From JACDEA01 sp963742585 (GTDB lineage Bacteria > Actinomycetota > Acidimicrobiia > Acidimicrobiales > JACDEA01), in contig CAVUMI010000009.1 in NCBI GenBank assembly GCA_963742585.1, positions 1,674,001 to 1,738,000 of the forward strand: 64,000 nucleotides of DNA. Reading direction: 5' to 3'. The notes below the pieces were generated by a model. The model saw only the letters and a list, made by a program, of their open reading frames with translations. It was not told where the DNA came from and did not search any database. Positions 46,334-54,497 of this stretch are shown here, in pieces. The position numbers were made by a program, and so were the translations under genes. Position 1 is the first letter of the stretch. The number at the start of each line of letters is the position of its first letter.

Positions 46334-47455
46334 AGGTTGCCGCGGCGCGCTTGCTCGCGCTCGATCGCCTCGAACAACGCCTTGAAGTTGCCGGCGCCGA
46401 AGCCTTTGGCGCCCTCGCGCTGGATGATCTCGAAGAACACCGTCGGTCGGTCGGTGACGGTCTCGGTGAAGATCTGGAGCAAATAGCCGTCCTGGTCGCG
46501 GTCGACGAGGATGCCGAGGCGTTGCAGTTCCACCCATGGCAACCCAGGCAGCCCGACCCGGCGCCGCGTGTCCTCGTAGTACACGTCGGGCACGGCTAGG
46601 AACCGGACGCCCCGCTCACGCAATGCGGCGACGGCGGCAACGATGTCGTCGGTGCGCATTGCGATGTGCTGGACGCCGGGCGCGCCGTAGTAGTCCAGAT
46701 ACTCCTCGATCTGGCTCCGTTTGCGACCGTCGGCTGGCTCGTTGATCGGGAGCACGATCTTCGATCCATCCCAGACGACCGTGGACATCGAGCGCGGAGT
46801 ACTCGGTGGAGATCTGCGCGTCGTCGAAGTGCACGAGCTGGTCGAACCCAAGGATGCGTTCGTAGAAACCGACCCATGTGCCGAGCGCGCCCTTCTCGAC
46901 GTTGGCCACTGCGTGGTCGATCTTTTGCAACCCGACAGCCGGACCGCATGGTGCGGGCGGCAGTCCCGCCGCGGTGAACCCGGGAGCAAAGACGCCGCGA
47001 TAGTCGTTGCGATCCACGAACGAGTGCTGGGTGTCGCCGTAGGCGGCGACGGTGGCGCGGCTGAGGCGCCCGTCGGCGTCGTCGGCGATCCACGGCGGGC
47101 GGACACCCACGGCGCCGCGGTCGAGTACCGCCCCGTACGTTGCGTTCGCGTCGCCTACGGCAAACGCGAGGTCGCGGACACCGTCGCCGTGTGTCCGGAC
47201 GTGCGCGGCGATCTCGGAGTCGGCGACCAGCGCGCCGGTCACTACGAATCGGACGTCGCCCTGCTCAAGGACGTACGACGCCCTGTCCGCGACGCCCGTC
47301 TCCGGACCGGCGTACGCGGTCACCCGGAAACCAAAGCCCGATGTCATGAACTGCGCGAAGGCACGGGCGTTGCCCACCCAGAACTCGAGGTGATCCCAGC
47401 CGGCCAACAGCGAGGCCGGCCGCACCCCGGCGGTGTGATGATTGAGCGCCGTCAT
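46330..47455 (-). CDS. 4-hydroxyphenylpyruvate dioxygenase (frameshifted)
   Basis: Start ATG 47455 (TALNHHTAGVRPASLLAGWDHLEFWVGNA). The two-domain vicinal-oxygen-chelate fold has iron ligands in IDHAVANV, QHIAMRTDD and FFEIIQREGAKGFG; KALFEAIEREQARRG closes the protein. A one-base insertion near 46790 breaks it (SALDVHG, then MSTVVWDGSKIVLPINEP). The enzyme makes homogentisate from 4-hydroxyphenylpyruvate in tyrosine breakdown. No homogentisate dioxygenase is nearby. It overlaps the diiron gene by four bases. Confidence 0.92.
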
Positions 47456-48243
47456 GCCGCGTGTCGCCCCCGCATGCGGTCCTCCCATAGCCCGTCCCAA
47501 AACGCCATGACGCCGTCGAGCATCTCGCGGGCGCCGTCGACGAACTTTTCCTCATCGAATCCCTCGGTGAAGAACGCCTCCGCCAGTTCGTCAGCGGTGT
47601 GGGCCGCGTGCTGGTCCTCAACCTTGTCATGCCAGGTCCAGAACGCGAGATGAAGGTCGGTGCACTCGCGCGCCTTGAACGCTTCGAGCCCCACAATCAG
47701 CTCCTTCCAGAATCCAGCGGCCGCCCAGTTCTCGACCGCGTACGAGGCGCCCTCGGCGGTCGACGGGTCCTCGCTGCCGTAGATCCGGAAGAGCTCGTCA
47801 CAGAAGAACAGCGTTGGTGGTGTGCCTTGGCGACGCTTGCCAAGGTCGGCGAACGTCAGGCCAAGCGGTGCGGCGAAGCGCGTGAGCCACTCGAAGTGGG
47901 CGGCCCGGTGCCGGTACCGGCTGCCATCCACCGTGCCGTCGGTGGAGATCCCCTCATCGTCAGGCGCGCCGCTGAACACCACACCCAACTCGTTCATAAG
48001 GATCTCCTTGCCGGCGCGGTAGGTGTCGACGTCGGGCGCGTTGATCACCTTTCGGAGCTGGGCCTCGACGAAGAGGTGGCTGAACACCGAGAACTGCTGC
48101 GTGAGATGACGGACCTCGTCGGCCGTCGCCTCCCCGATGGCGAACCACTTCGTGTATGGGTTGTCGGCGACGACGGGATGCGAGTGGACAACTTCGTCGA
48201 CTCGGATTCGGAAGGCGGCGAGGGTGGCGGCGTCACGGGGCAC
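47452..48243 (-). CDS. Heme-oxygenase-like diiron protein (CADD/PqqC-like)
   Basis: 263 residues from GTG 48243, preceded by GGAGGT. All-helical HDO fold. Candidate metal ligands: Glu85 (ILMNELGV), His116 (AAHFEWL), Glu171 (YAVENWAA), then His205, Glu209 and His212 in WHDKVEDQH. The H-x3-(D/E)-x2-H set matches CADD, which makes p-aminobenzoate in Chlamydia. It is coupled to hppD (ATGA overlap), so it probably acts on a tyrosine or 4-hydroxyphenylpyruvate-derived molecule. The specific reaction is unknown. Confidence 0.8.
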   Translation of the reverse strand: MPRDAATLAAFRIRVDEVVHSHPVVADNPYTKWFAIGEATADEVRHLTQQFSVFSHLFVEAQLRKVINAPDVDTYRAGKEILMNELGVVFSGAPDDEGISTDGTVDGSRYRHRAAHFEWLTRFAAPLGLTFADLGKRRQGTPPTLFFCDELFRIYGSEDPSTAEGASYAVENWAAAGFWKELIVGLEAFKARECTDLHLAFWTWHDKVEDQHAAHTADELAEAFFTEGFDEEKFVDGAREMLDGVMAFWDGLWEDRMRGRHAA

Positions 48244-48299
48244 GGTAGACCTCCAGATAGACCGGCTGTACATCCGAGTGAACGCCGATAGCGACGGAT

Positions 48300-48338
48300 G
48301 GTCAACCAACCGCCTCAGTGGTAGGCATATTGACCACT
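48300..48338. promoter_or_regulatory. Candidate Lrp-type operator between the aromatic genes
   Basis: Two nested inverted repeats occupy the gap: GGTCAA (48300-48305) with TTGACC (48330-48335), and AGTGGT (48317-48322) with ACCACT (48333-48338). The spacing of the outer arms is close to three helical turns, as for Lrp/AsnC dimers. It overlaps the GTG start of the regulator. Pattern-only. Confidence 0.35.
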
Positions 48339-48839
48339 AATGACCCCCAACCGCCGTACTATCTGGCCAGATTGCCTATCGACGAGCTCGACGCCCAATT
48401 GATCGCCGCCCTGGCCGGGTCGCCGCGTGCCGGCGTGCTCGAGCTCTCACGGCAACTCGGTGTTGCCCGCGGGACCGTCCAGGCGCGCCTCGACAAGCTC
48501 CAAGCCCGTGGCGTGATCCGAGGCTTCGGACCGGAGATCGAGCCGGCGGCCATGGGATATGTGGTCCTGGCCTTCACCACGCTGGAGATCGCCCAAGGTC
48601 GGGTGGAGGACGTGGTCCTGCACCTGCGGGAAATACCCGAGGTACTCGAGACGCACGCCACCACCGGCCCCGGTGACCTGCACTGTCGGGTCGTCGCTCG
48701 CAGCAACGATCACCTGCAGGCAGTGATCAACCGCATGTTGGAGGTCCAGGGCATCAGCCGCACCGCGACGGTGATCGCCCTGTCGACTCAGATATCTATG
48801 CGTGTGCTGCCGCTGGTCGAGGCTGCGAGAATGTCCTGA
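48318..48839 (+). CDS. Lrp/AsnC-family transcriptional regulator
   Basis: 173 residues from GTG 48318 (TTG 48330 is also possible). N-terminal helix-turn-helix: LDAQLIAALAGSPRAGVLELSRQLGVARGTVQARLDKL; C-terminal RAM ligand domain: EDVVLHLREIPEVLETHATTGPGDLHCRV. Lrp/AsnC proteins next to hppD control tyrosine catabolism in Streptomyces. Here the gene is divergent from the HPPD pair and coupled to DAHP synthase (TGATG overlap), so it may balance aromatic synthesis and breakdown. Confidence 0.88.
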   Translation: MVGILTTNDPQPPYYLARLPIDELDAQLIAALAGSPRAGVLELSRQLGVARGTVQARLDKLQARGVIRGFGPEIEPAAMGYVVLAFTTLEIAQGRVEDVVLHLREIPEVLETHATTGPGDLHCRVVARSNDHLQAVINRMLEVQGISRTATVIALSTQISMRVLPLVEAARMS

Positions 48840-50182
48840 TGCCCAGCCCCTGGAGCCCGACGACCTGGCGTGACCTGCCGGCCGCGCAGCAGCCGGACTG
48901 GCCCGACGTCGCCGCCCTCGAACAGGCCCTCAAGGAGATCGCCCACCTGCCGCCGCTGGTATTCGCGGGCGAAGCCCGCAACCTCACCGCCGATCTCCAG
49001 GCCGTACAGGAAGGCCGGGCGTTCCTTCTCCAAGCTGGTGACTGTGCGGAGTCGTTCAATGACTTCTCCGCCGATTCGATCCGGGACAAGCTCAAGGTCA
49101 TCCTCCAAATGGCCGTCGTGCTCACCTACGGCTCGGGGGTGCCCACGGTGAAGATCGGGCGCATCGCCGGCCAGTTCGCCAAGCCCCGTAGCGCTGCCAT
49201 GGAGGAGATCGACGGCGAGGAAATGCCGACGTTCCGCGGGCACATCGTGCACGACGACTCCCCCACCGCCGGCGGCCGCGTGCCCAACCCAGCGCGCCTT
49301 GTCGCCGCCTACCACCAGTCGGCGTCCACATTGAACCTGGTGCGCGCCTTCACCAAGGGCGGGTTCGCCGACCTATCGCAAGTCCACGTCTGGAACCAGC
49401 AGTTCGTCGCGTCAAGCCGCGAGGGTCAGCGGTACGAAGCGATCGCCGCGGAGATCGACCGCGCCATGCGCTTCATGAAGGCGTGCGGCATCGACCTCGA
49501 GAAGGAAGCGCACCTGCATCAGGTCGACTTCTACACGAGCCACGAAGCACTGCTCCTCGGGTACGAGGAGGCGCTCACAAGGCAGGACTCGCTCACCGGA
49601 GACTGGTACGACTGCTCCGCGCATCAGTTGTGGATCGGCGAGCGCACGCGCCAGCACGACGGCGCCCACGTCGAGTTCCTGGCGGGCGTGGAGAACCCGA
49701 TCGCGGTGAAGCTGGGGCCCACGACGACACCCGACGAAGCGCTGAAGCTCTGTGAGCGGCTCAACCCTGAACGGGTGCCCGGGCGGCTGAGCCTCATCAG
49801 CCGGATGGGCTACCAGCGTGTCGAGGAGTTGTTGCCGCCCATCGTGCGAGCCGTCACCGATGCCGACCACCCCACCGTGTGGGTCTGCGACCCGATGCAC
49901 GGCAACACCTTCGCCAGCCCATCCGGCCGCAAGACCCGTCACTTCGATCACGTGCTGGCGGAGATCCAGGGCTTTTTTTCCGTCCACCGGTCCCTGGGGA
50001 CCTGGCCGGGCGGCGTGCACGTGGAGCTCACCGGCGACGACGTAACGGAGTGTCTCGGTGGTGCCGAGGAGGTGCTCGAGGACCAGCTCGACACCAACTA
50101 CACCTCGACGTGCGATCCCCGGCTCAACGGCCGCCAGTCGCTCGACCTCGCCTTCCGCGTCGCCGAACTCCTGCGGGCCTAA
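48839..50182 (+). CDS. aroG: Class II DAHP synthase
   Basis: 447 residues. Family motifs: LLQAGDCAESF (metal Cys), TVKIGRIAGQFAKPRS, HWNQQF-type VHVWNQQFV, DYTSHEALLLGYEEA-like segment, KLGPTTTPDEALKLCERLNP and VWVCDPMHGNT. It makes DAHP from erythrose-4-phosphate and PEP, the first shikimate step. Class II enzymes are typical of actinobacteria. Its start overlaps the stop of the Lrp gene. Confidence 0.95.
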   Translation: MPSPWSPTTWRDLPAAQQPDWPDVAALEQALKEIAHLPPLVFAGEARNLTADLQAVQEGRAFLLQAGDCAESFNDFSADSIRDKLKVILQMAVVLTYGSGVPTVKIGRIAGQFAKPRSAAMEEIDGEEMPTFRGHIVHDDSPTAGGRVPNPARLVAAYHQSASTLNLVRAFTKGGFADLSQVHVWNQQFVASSREGQRYEAIAAEIDRAMRFMKACGIDLEKEAHLHQVDFYTSHEALLLGYEEALTRQDSLTGDWYDCSAHQLWIGERTRQHDGAHVEFLAGVENPIAVKLGPTTTPDEALKLCERLNPERVPGRLSLISRMGYQRVEELLPPIVRAVTDADHPTVWVCDPMHGNTFASPSGRKTRHFDHVLAEIQGFFSVHRSLGTWPGGVHVELTGDDVTECLGGAEEVLEDQLDTNYTSTCDPRLNGRQSLDLAFRVAELLRA

Positions 50183-50184
50183 AG

Positions 50185-50235
50185 CGTTCTTGGCAACAGT
50201 GACGGCGCTATGGGCCGTCACTGTTGCCAAGAACG
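50185..50235. terminator. 22-bp perfect hairpin, bidirectional terminator
   Basis: Left arm 50185-50206 and right arm 50214-50235 are exact reverse complements (starting CGTTCTTGGCAACAG) around a seven-base loop GCTATGG. It fills the 53-base gap between two convergent genes, ending next to both stop codons. There is no U-run on either side, as often in actinobacteria. Confidence 0.85.
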
Positions 50236-50691
50236 TCAGCGGCGGGACCAGGCGCCTTTCGCCGCGGTCATTTGGGCTACCACCGGGGGGAGTTCGCCGC
50301 TGGCGATGTCGGCCAGGGTGACTTCCTCGAGGACCGACCGCAGTGCGGCGCGGGCCGCGACCCACACTGCCTTGAGCGGCTTGGCCGGGCCGAGGAACTT
50401 GAGCTTCTCCGGTGGCGTGCCCTTTACGTCAGCCAGTGGGCCTTCGACCGCCCTGATGATGTCGGCAACCGAAACCCTCTTGGCCGGCTTGGCCAGCCAG
50501 TAGCCCCCCTCGGCGCCGCGCTGGCTGCCGACGATGCCGGCGCGGCGTAGCTCGGAGAGGATGTTCTCCAGGAACTTCAGCGGGATCTTCTGCGCCTCGG
50601 CGATCCGCTCGCCCTTGACCGGGCCCTCGCCGGCAACGGTTAGCTCAAGCGCGGCCCGCACCGCGTAGTCGACCTTGGCTGATACCCGCAC
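50236..50691 (-). CDS. Rrf2-family regulator without cysteines (CymR-like)
   Basis: 151 residues: RVSAKVDYAVRAALELTV, LKFLENILSELRRAGIVGSQRGAEGGYWLAKP (winged helix with wing). The protein has no cysteine, so unlike IscR or NsrR it cannot hold an Fe-S cluster; CymR-type members act through O-acetylserine sulfhydrylase. Neighbouring sulfur genes fit this. Candidate operators are the repeated ATTACTC sites at 51913-51919 and 51974-51980. Confidence 0.82.
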   Translation of the reverse strand: MRVSAKVDYAVRAALELTVAGEGPVKGERIAEAQKIPLKFLENILSELRRAGIVGSQRGAEGGYWLAKPAKRVSVADIIRAVEGPLADVKGTPPEKLKFLGPAKPLKAVWVAARAALRSVLEEVTLADIASGELPPVVAQMTAAKGAWSRR

Positions 50692-50824
50692 GGCGGGATT
50701 CTCTCAGTCGCTGACGCGGTCGAGGGCGGGGACGGCGGCACGGGAATGTCCGTAGACCCTCGATACGCCGTCGAGTCCGACCGCCGCACCTATGTGTGGC
50801 GCCGCCACCACGCTGAGTCCGGGC
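50692..50824. other. Intergenic region, nothing recognised
   Basis: This 133-base gap between the Rrf2 gene and the substrate-binding protein holds no convincing gene or RNA. It probably contains the Rrf2 promoter (minus strand), but no clear hexamers stand out. Confidence 0.4.
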
Positions 50825-51883
50825 TTACCCACTGATCGACGCCGTGACTTCGGGCTTGCCGAGCGCTCTGAGCACCCTGTTGAGTGGGTTCAAGTCGTAG
50901 ATGCCGGGCAGCGTGGGCTTCTCGATGAGCCCGAGGTCGGCCGCGTCGTTGGCTCCCTTCACCAGCGACGACGCGATCGGGTCGATCGTGAACGTGAGGT
51001 TCCTCCACGCATCGGTCAACACGGCGATCGGCAAGGCCTTCGTCGTGATCTTCTTGATCCCCTCGTTGGCAGCCGTTTGCGCCTCGGTGGGGTTGTCGGT
51101 GGCGAACTGCACCGACTCGAGGTGGCCCTTGAGAAGGTTCTCGACAACGTCGGGGTAATCTTTCAGGAACGCGGTACGCACGATCAGATGCGTCGTGACG
51201 AACTGCCCGTTCGGCCACAGGTCCCTCTCGTTGACCAGCACTTTGCCGCCGCCCTCTTGCACGAGGCGGGTCGCCCACGGTTCGGGGACCCACGCACCGT
51301 GAATCTGGCTGGCTTTGAACGTGTCGAGCGTCTGCGCGTTCTCCTGCGGGTTGATCCTCACGTCGCCACCGCCTGCGGTGTCGGTCTTGAGGCCGTTGCT
51401 CTTGAGCCACGTCCGCAGGGCCACGTCCTGCGTGTTGCCGAGTTGCGGCGTGGCCAGCGTCTTGCCCTTGAGGTCGTCGGCCGAGCCGATCCCGGGCTTG
51501 ACGACGAGCGAGGCGCCCGCCGAGGTGCTGCCCGCAATGATGCGGATCGCCTCGCCCTTCGACTTCACGAAGGCGTTGACCGCGGGGTTCGGGCCGATGT
51601 AGGTGGCGTCGATCGCGCCCCCGAAGAGCGCCTCGACCGCGGCCGGCCCGGCATTGAACGTCGCCGTCTTGAGCGTGACGTTGGTACCCACCGCCTTGGC
51701 CAGGAACCCCTTCTCCACGCCGATGAGCGCGGGAGCGTGCGTGATGTTGGGGAAGAACCCGAGCCTGAGGTCGACGTGGCCGGTGCTCTGCGGTGTCGTT
51801 GCCGGCTCGTCGTCGTCGTCCCCGCACGCGGTCCCGGCCACGAGCGCGGCAATGGCGAGGACAATCAGAAGACGACGGCCCAT
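50825..51883 (-). CDS. Sulfonate/taurine-type ABC substrate-binding lipoprotein
   Basis: 352 residues. The lipobox ends at Cys20 (IAALVAGTAC), then an SsuA/TauA fold: DLRLGFFPNITHAPALIGVEKGF, ALFGGAIDATYIGPNPAVNAF, LKGKTLATPQLGNTQDVALR, HGAWVPEPWATRLV. Substrates of the family are sulfonates, nitrate or thiamine precursors. No permease or ATPase gene follows, so it is an orphan here. It is divergent from the cys operon and has a strong GAGGAGG site before its ATG. Confidence 0.85.
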   Translation of the reverse strand: MGRRLLIVLAIAALVAGTACGDDDDEPATTPQSTGHVDLRLGFFPNITHAPALIGVEKGFLAKAVGTNVTLKTATFNAGPAAVEALFGGAIDATYIGPNPAVNAFVKSKGEAIRIIAGSTSAGASLVVKPGIGSADDLKGKTLATPQLGNTQDVALRTWLKSNGLKTDTAGGGDVRINPQENAQTLDTFKASQIHGAWVPEPWATRLVQEGGGKVLVNERDLWPNGQFVTTHLIVRTAFLKDYPDVVENLLKGHLESVQFATDNPTEAQTAANEGIKKITTKALPIAVLTDAWRNLTFTIDPIASSLVKGANDAADLGLIEKPTLPGIYDLNPLNRVLRALGKPEVTASISG

Positions 51884-51912
51884 GCTTGGCCTCCTCGGAG
51901 TTTGTCTATTGA

Positions 51913-51980
51913 ATTACTCGAAAATAGCGACCGAAATCCTGCTCCGCCACGCAAACGCGCAAAACTTGATCGGATTACTC
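51913..51980. promoter_or_regulatory. Repeated ATTACTC motifs, candidate Rrf2/CymR operators
   Basis: GAATTACTCGAAAATAG begins at 51911 and GGATTACTCAGGAATCG at 51972; they agree at 12 or more of 17 positions, 61 bases apart. The second lies in the spacer of the predicted cys promoter, so a repressor there would block it. Which protein binds is inferred only. Confidence 0.35.
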
Positions 51981-51995
51981 AGGAATCGGTATCCT
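51966..51995 (+). promoter_or_regulatory. Predicted promoter of the cys operon
   Basis: TTGATC (51966-51971), an 18-base spacer and TATCCT (51990-51995) fit a sigma-70-type promoter. A transcript starting about seven bases after the -10 would begin at 52002, the GTG of a 35-codon ORF. Confidence 0.5.
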
Positions 51996-52001
51996 GACCA
52001 G

Positions 52002-52109
52002 GTGGCCGTCCTGCCTACCTCGATCTTGCGCGACCTCGGCGCGCCGTCGATTGCCGTGGGCGTGACGCCCCACGAGGTTCGGGACGAGACCTGTCGCCCT
52101 CATCGCTAG
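52002..52109 (+). CDS. Short leader ORF upstream of cysI (probably leaderless)
   Basis: GTG 52002 to TAG 52107-52109: 35 codons, beginning VAVLPTSILRDLG and ending DETCRPHR. Its start coincides with the predicted transcription start, so it could be translated as a leaderless mRNA. In mycobacteria, sulfur operons have leaderless upstream ORFs with Cys codons that sense cysteine. Here there is only one Cys codon, four codons before the stop, so that role is possible but weakly supported. cysI begins 33 bases later. Confidence 0.4.
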   Translation: MAVLPTSILRDLGAPSIAVGVTPHEVRDETCRPHR

Positions 52110-52142
52110 ACAGCGTCCTGTCCCCCTGTCCGAGGAGCCGCC

Positions 52143-54497
52143 ATGGCCATCACCCGCGAGCTTGACCAAGCCGCCAGCGCCGACATCGAGAAATTTGAGC
52201 GCATGCTGGCCAAGTACCTGGCCGGCGACCTCGAGGACGACGTCTTCCGGGTCTTCCGCCTGAACAACGGCATCTACGGCCAGCGGCAAGGCGGTCACAA
52301 CCAGATGGTGCGGGTCAAGCTCCCCTACGGCGCCGTCGAGCCCGAACAACTGGAGATGCTCGGCCACATCGCCGACGAGTACTCGCGTGGTTGGGGCCAC
52401 ATCACCACGCGGCAGAACATCCAGCTGCACTTCGTCGAGCTCGAGCGCATCCCGGCCGTCATGCGCGACCTGGCCGCGGTGGGGCTCACCACTCGCGAGG
52501 CCTGCGGCGACACCGTGCGCAACATCCAGGGCTGCCACCTGGCCGGCGCCTGTCCCTACGAGGTCCTCGACATCACCCCGTGGGCCGAGGCCGCCTTCCA
52601 GCATTTCCTGCGTCACGCGTATGCCCAGAGGCTTCCCCGCAAGTTCAAGATCAACTTCTCAGGCTGCGCCACGGACTGCGGGCAGGCCATGTTCAACGAC
52701 GTCGGCGTCATCGCCGTCAACCGTCCCCTCGAGGACGGCACAGTCGAGCCTGGCTTCCGTGTGTTCATCGCCGGCGGTCTGGGTGCCAACCCGCATCCGG
52801 CATTGGCCCTCGAGGAGTTCACGCCACGCGAAGAGCTCTTACCCACCCTCGAGGCGGTACTACGAACCTTCGACCACTACGGCAACCGTGACAACAAGCT
52901 GCGGGCCCGCCTGAAGTGGCTCGTCGACACCATGGGATGGGAGGAGCTGCAGCAGCGAATCCTGAAGGAGCGCAAGTTCCTGCTCGCTTCAACCACGTGG
53001 CGAGGTGGCCTGCCCGAACTGGTCCAGCGCGAGGGCGACACCCCCGCGGGCGTTTCGGCCGCGACCGCTCCGACCCCGATGGGCTGGGACGCCGGCGTGC
53101 AGGTCACCATCAACGGCATCAACCCGTTCAGCCGGTGGCAGCAGGCCAACGTCGTTCGCGGTGTCGCCAAGGGCACAGTTTCGGCCTACGCCTACGCCCG
53201 CCTGGGCGACATCACGTCCGGACAGTTCCGCTCCCTCGCGTCGATCCAGCGGGAATTCAAGGCCGAGGTGCGGGTCACGAACCGCCAGAACCTCGTGTTC
53301 CGCGGCCTCACCGAGGAGCAGCTACCGGTTCTGTACGAGCGGCTGGCCGCGATCGGGATGGCCGAGCCCGGCGCCGAGCTGGCCAGGGACGTCGTGGCCT
53401 GCCCGGGCGCCGACACCTGCAACCTGGCGGTCACGCAGAGCCGGGGCATGGCCGACGAGATCGGCCGGGCGCTCGACGAAGCCGGGCTGGCCGAGGTGGG
53501 CGGGATCCGCATCAACATCTCGGGCTGCACCAACAGTTGCGGCCAACACCACACGGCCGACATCGGCTTCTTCGGCGTCGAGCGGCGGGCCCATGGGCGG
53601 CCGGCGCCCGGCTACACGATGCTGATCGGCGGCCGAGTCGGCGAGAGCCAAATCGAGTTCGGTGAGAAGGCCACCCGCCTCCCGGCCAAGCGTGTGGCCG
53701 AGGCAACTGTGCAAGTGGTCGGGCGCTACGCGGCGGAGCGCAACGCGGGCGAGAGCTTCCGCGGCTGGCTCGACCGCGCCGGCGGCGTAGCGACCTTGAG
53801 TGCGGATCTCAAGCAGCTCGATGAGTTCCCCACGCCCGAAGCGAGCCCGGACTTCTACGTCGACTACGGCGAGACCGGCCCGTACGTCGCCGAGACCGGC
53901 GACAGCGAATGCGCGAACTTGAGCGACCGCGCGAGCGCCAGCGAACCGGGCGCTGATGGGGCTCGGGGGCGCAGCCCTCGGAAACGCGGCGCCACCGTGT
54001 GGCTGACCGGCTTGCCCTCCTCAGGCAAGTCGACGATCGCTCGCGCGCTGGAGAAGAAGCTGCTCGACGAGGGCCATCGCGTCGAGGTGCTCGACGGTGA
54101 CGTAGTGCGCACGCATCTCACCCGCGACCTTGGGTTCTCGCGTGAAGACCGGGACGAGAATGTCCGCCGTATCGGCTTCGTCGCCCACCTGCTGTCCCGC
54201 AACGGCGTGATCGTTGTGTGTCCGGTGATCGCGCCGTACCGGGCCGCTCGCGACGAGGTTCGCGCGCTGCACGAACCCGGTCGCTTCGTGGAGGTCTACG
54301 TGTCCACGCCGGTCGAGGTGTGCAGCGACCGCGACGTGAAGGGCCTCTACGCCGAGCAGCGGGCGGGGAACATCACCGGACTCACTGGAGTTGACGACCC
54401 GTACGAGCCACCGCTCGACCCTGAGGTCGTCGTGCCAACAGAGACCCAATCCCTCGAGGAATCCGTGGAGACGGTATGGCGAGCACTTCAAGACTGA
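52143..54497 (+). CDS. Assimilatory sulfite reductase with in-frame APS kinase domain (CysI-CysC)
   Basis: 784 residues. Residues 1-590 are a siroheme sulfite reductase: C420-x5-C426 (CPGADTC) and C462-x3-C466 (CTNSC) bind the [4Fe-4S]-siroheme. The N-terminal half has a similar C131-x5-C137 and C175-x3-C179. Residues 617-784 are an APS kinase: WLTGLPSSGKSTIA, then DGDVVRTHLTRDLGFS and YEPPLDPEVVV. The linker (about 588-616) is unlike either and its DNA resembles an intergenic repeat. Removing one T at 53919-53920 would end CysI at a TGA after GDSECAN. It could therefore be two genes; see findings. Confidence 0.8.
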   Translation: MAITRELDQAASADIEKFERMLAKYLAGDLEDDVFRVFRLNNGIYGQRQGGHNQMVRVKLPYGAVEPEQLEMLGHIADEYSRGWGHITTRQNIQLHFVELERIPAVMRDLAAVGLTTREACGDTVRNIQGCHLAGACPYEVLDITPWAEAAFQHFLRHAYAQRLPRKFKINFSGCATDCGQAMFNDVGVIAVNRPLEDGTVEPGFRVFIAGGLGANPHPALALEEFTPREELLPTLEAVLRTFDHYGNRDNKLRARLKWLVDTMGWEELQQRILKERKFLLASTTWRGGLPELVQREGDTPAGVSAATAPTPMGWDAGVQVTINGINPFSRWQQANVVRGVAKGTVSAYAYARLGDITSGQFRSLASIQREFKAEVRVTNRQNLVFRGLTEEQLPVLYERLAAIGMAEPGAELARDVVACPGADTCNLAVTQSRGMADEIGRALDEAGLAEVGGIRINISGCTNSCGQHHTADIGFFGVERRAHGRPAPGYTMLIGGRVGESQIEFGEKATRLPAKRVAEATVQVVGRYAAERNAGESFRGWLDRAGGVATLSADLKQLDEFPTPEASPDFYVDYGETGPYVAETGDSECANLSDRASASEPGADGARGRSPRKRGATVWLTGLPSSGKSTIARALEKKLLDEGHRVEVLDGDVVRTHLTRDLGFSREDRDENVRRIGFVAHLLSRNGVIVVCPVIAPYRAARDEVRALHEPGRFVEVYVSTPVEVCSDRDVKGLYAEQRAGNITGLTGVDDPYEPPLDPEVVVPTETQSLEESVETVWRALQD
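53921..53990. repeat. Repeat-like, palindrome-containing linker DNA between CysI and CysC parts
   Basis: The DNA here has GAGCGACCGCGCGAGCG-like stretches and a stem GGGCT...AGCCC around CGGGGGCGC, resembling actinobacterial intergenic palindromic repeats; a short related stretch (GAGCGTTAGCGAGCGA) is at 31677-31692. Its presence inside a coding frame is unusual. Confidence 0.4.
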
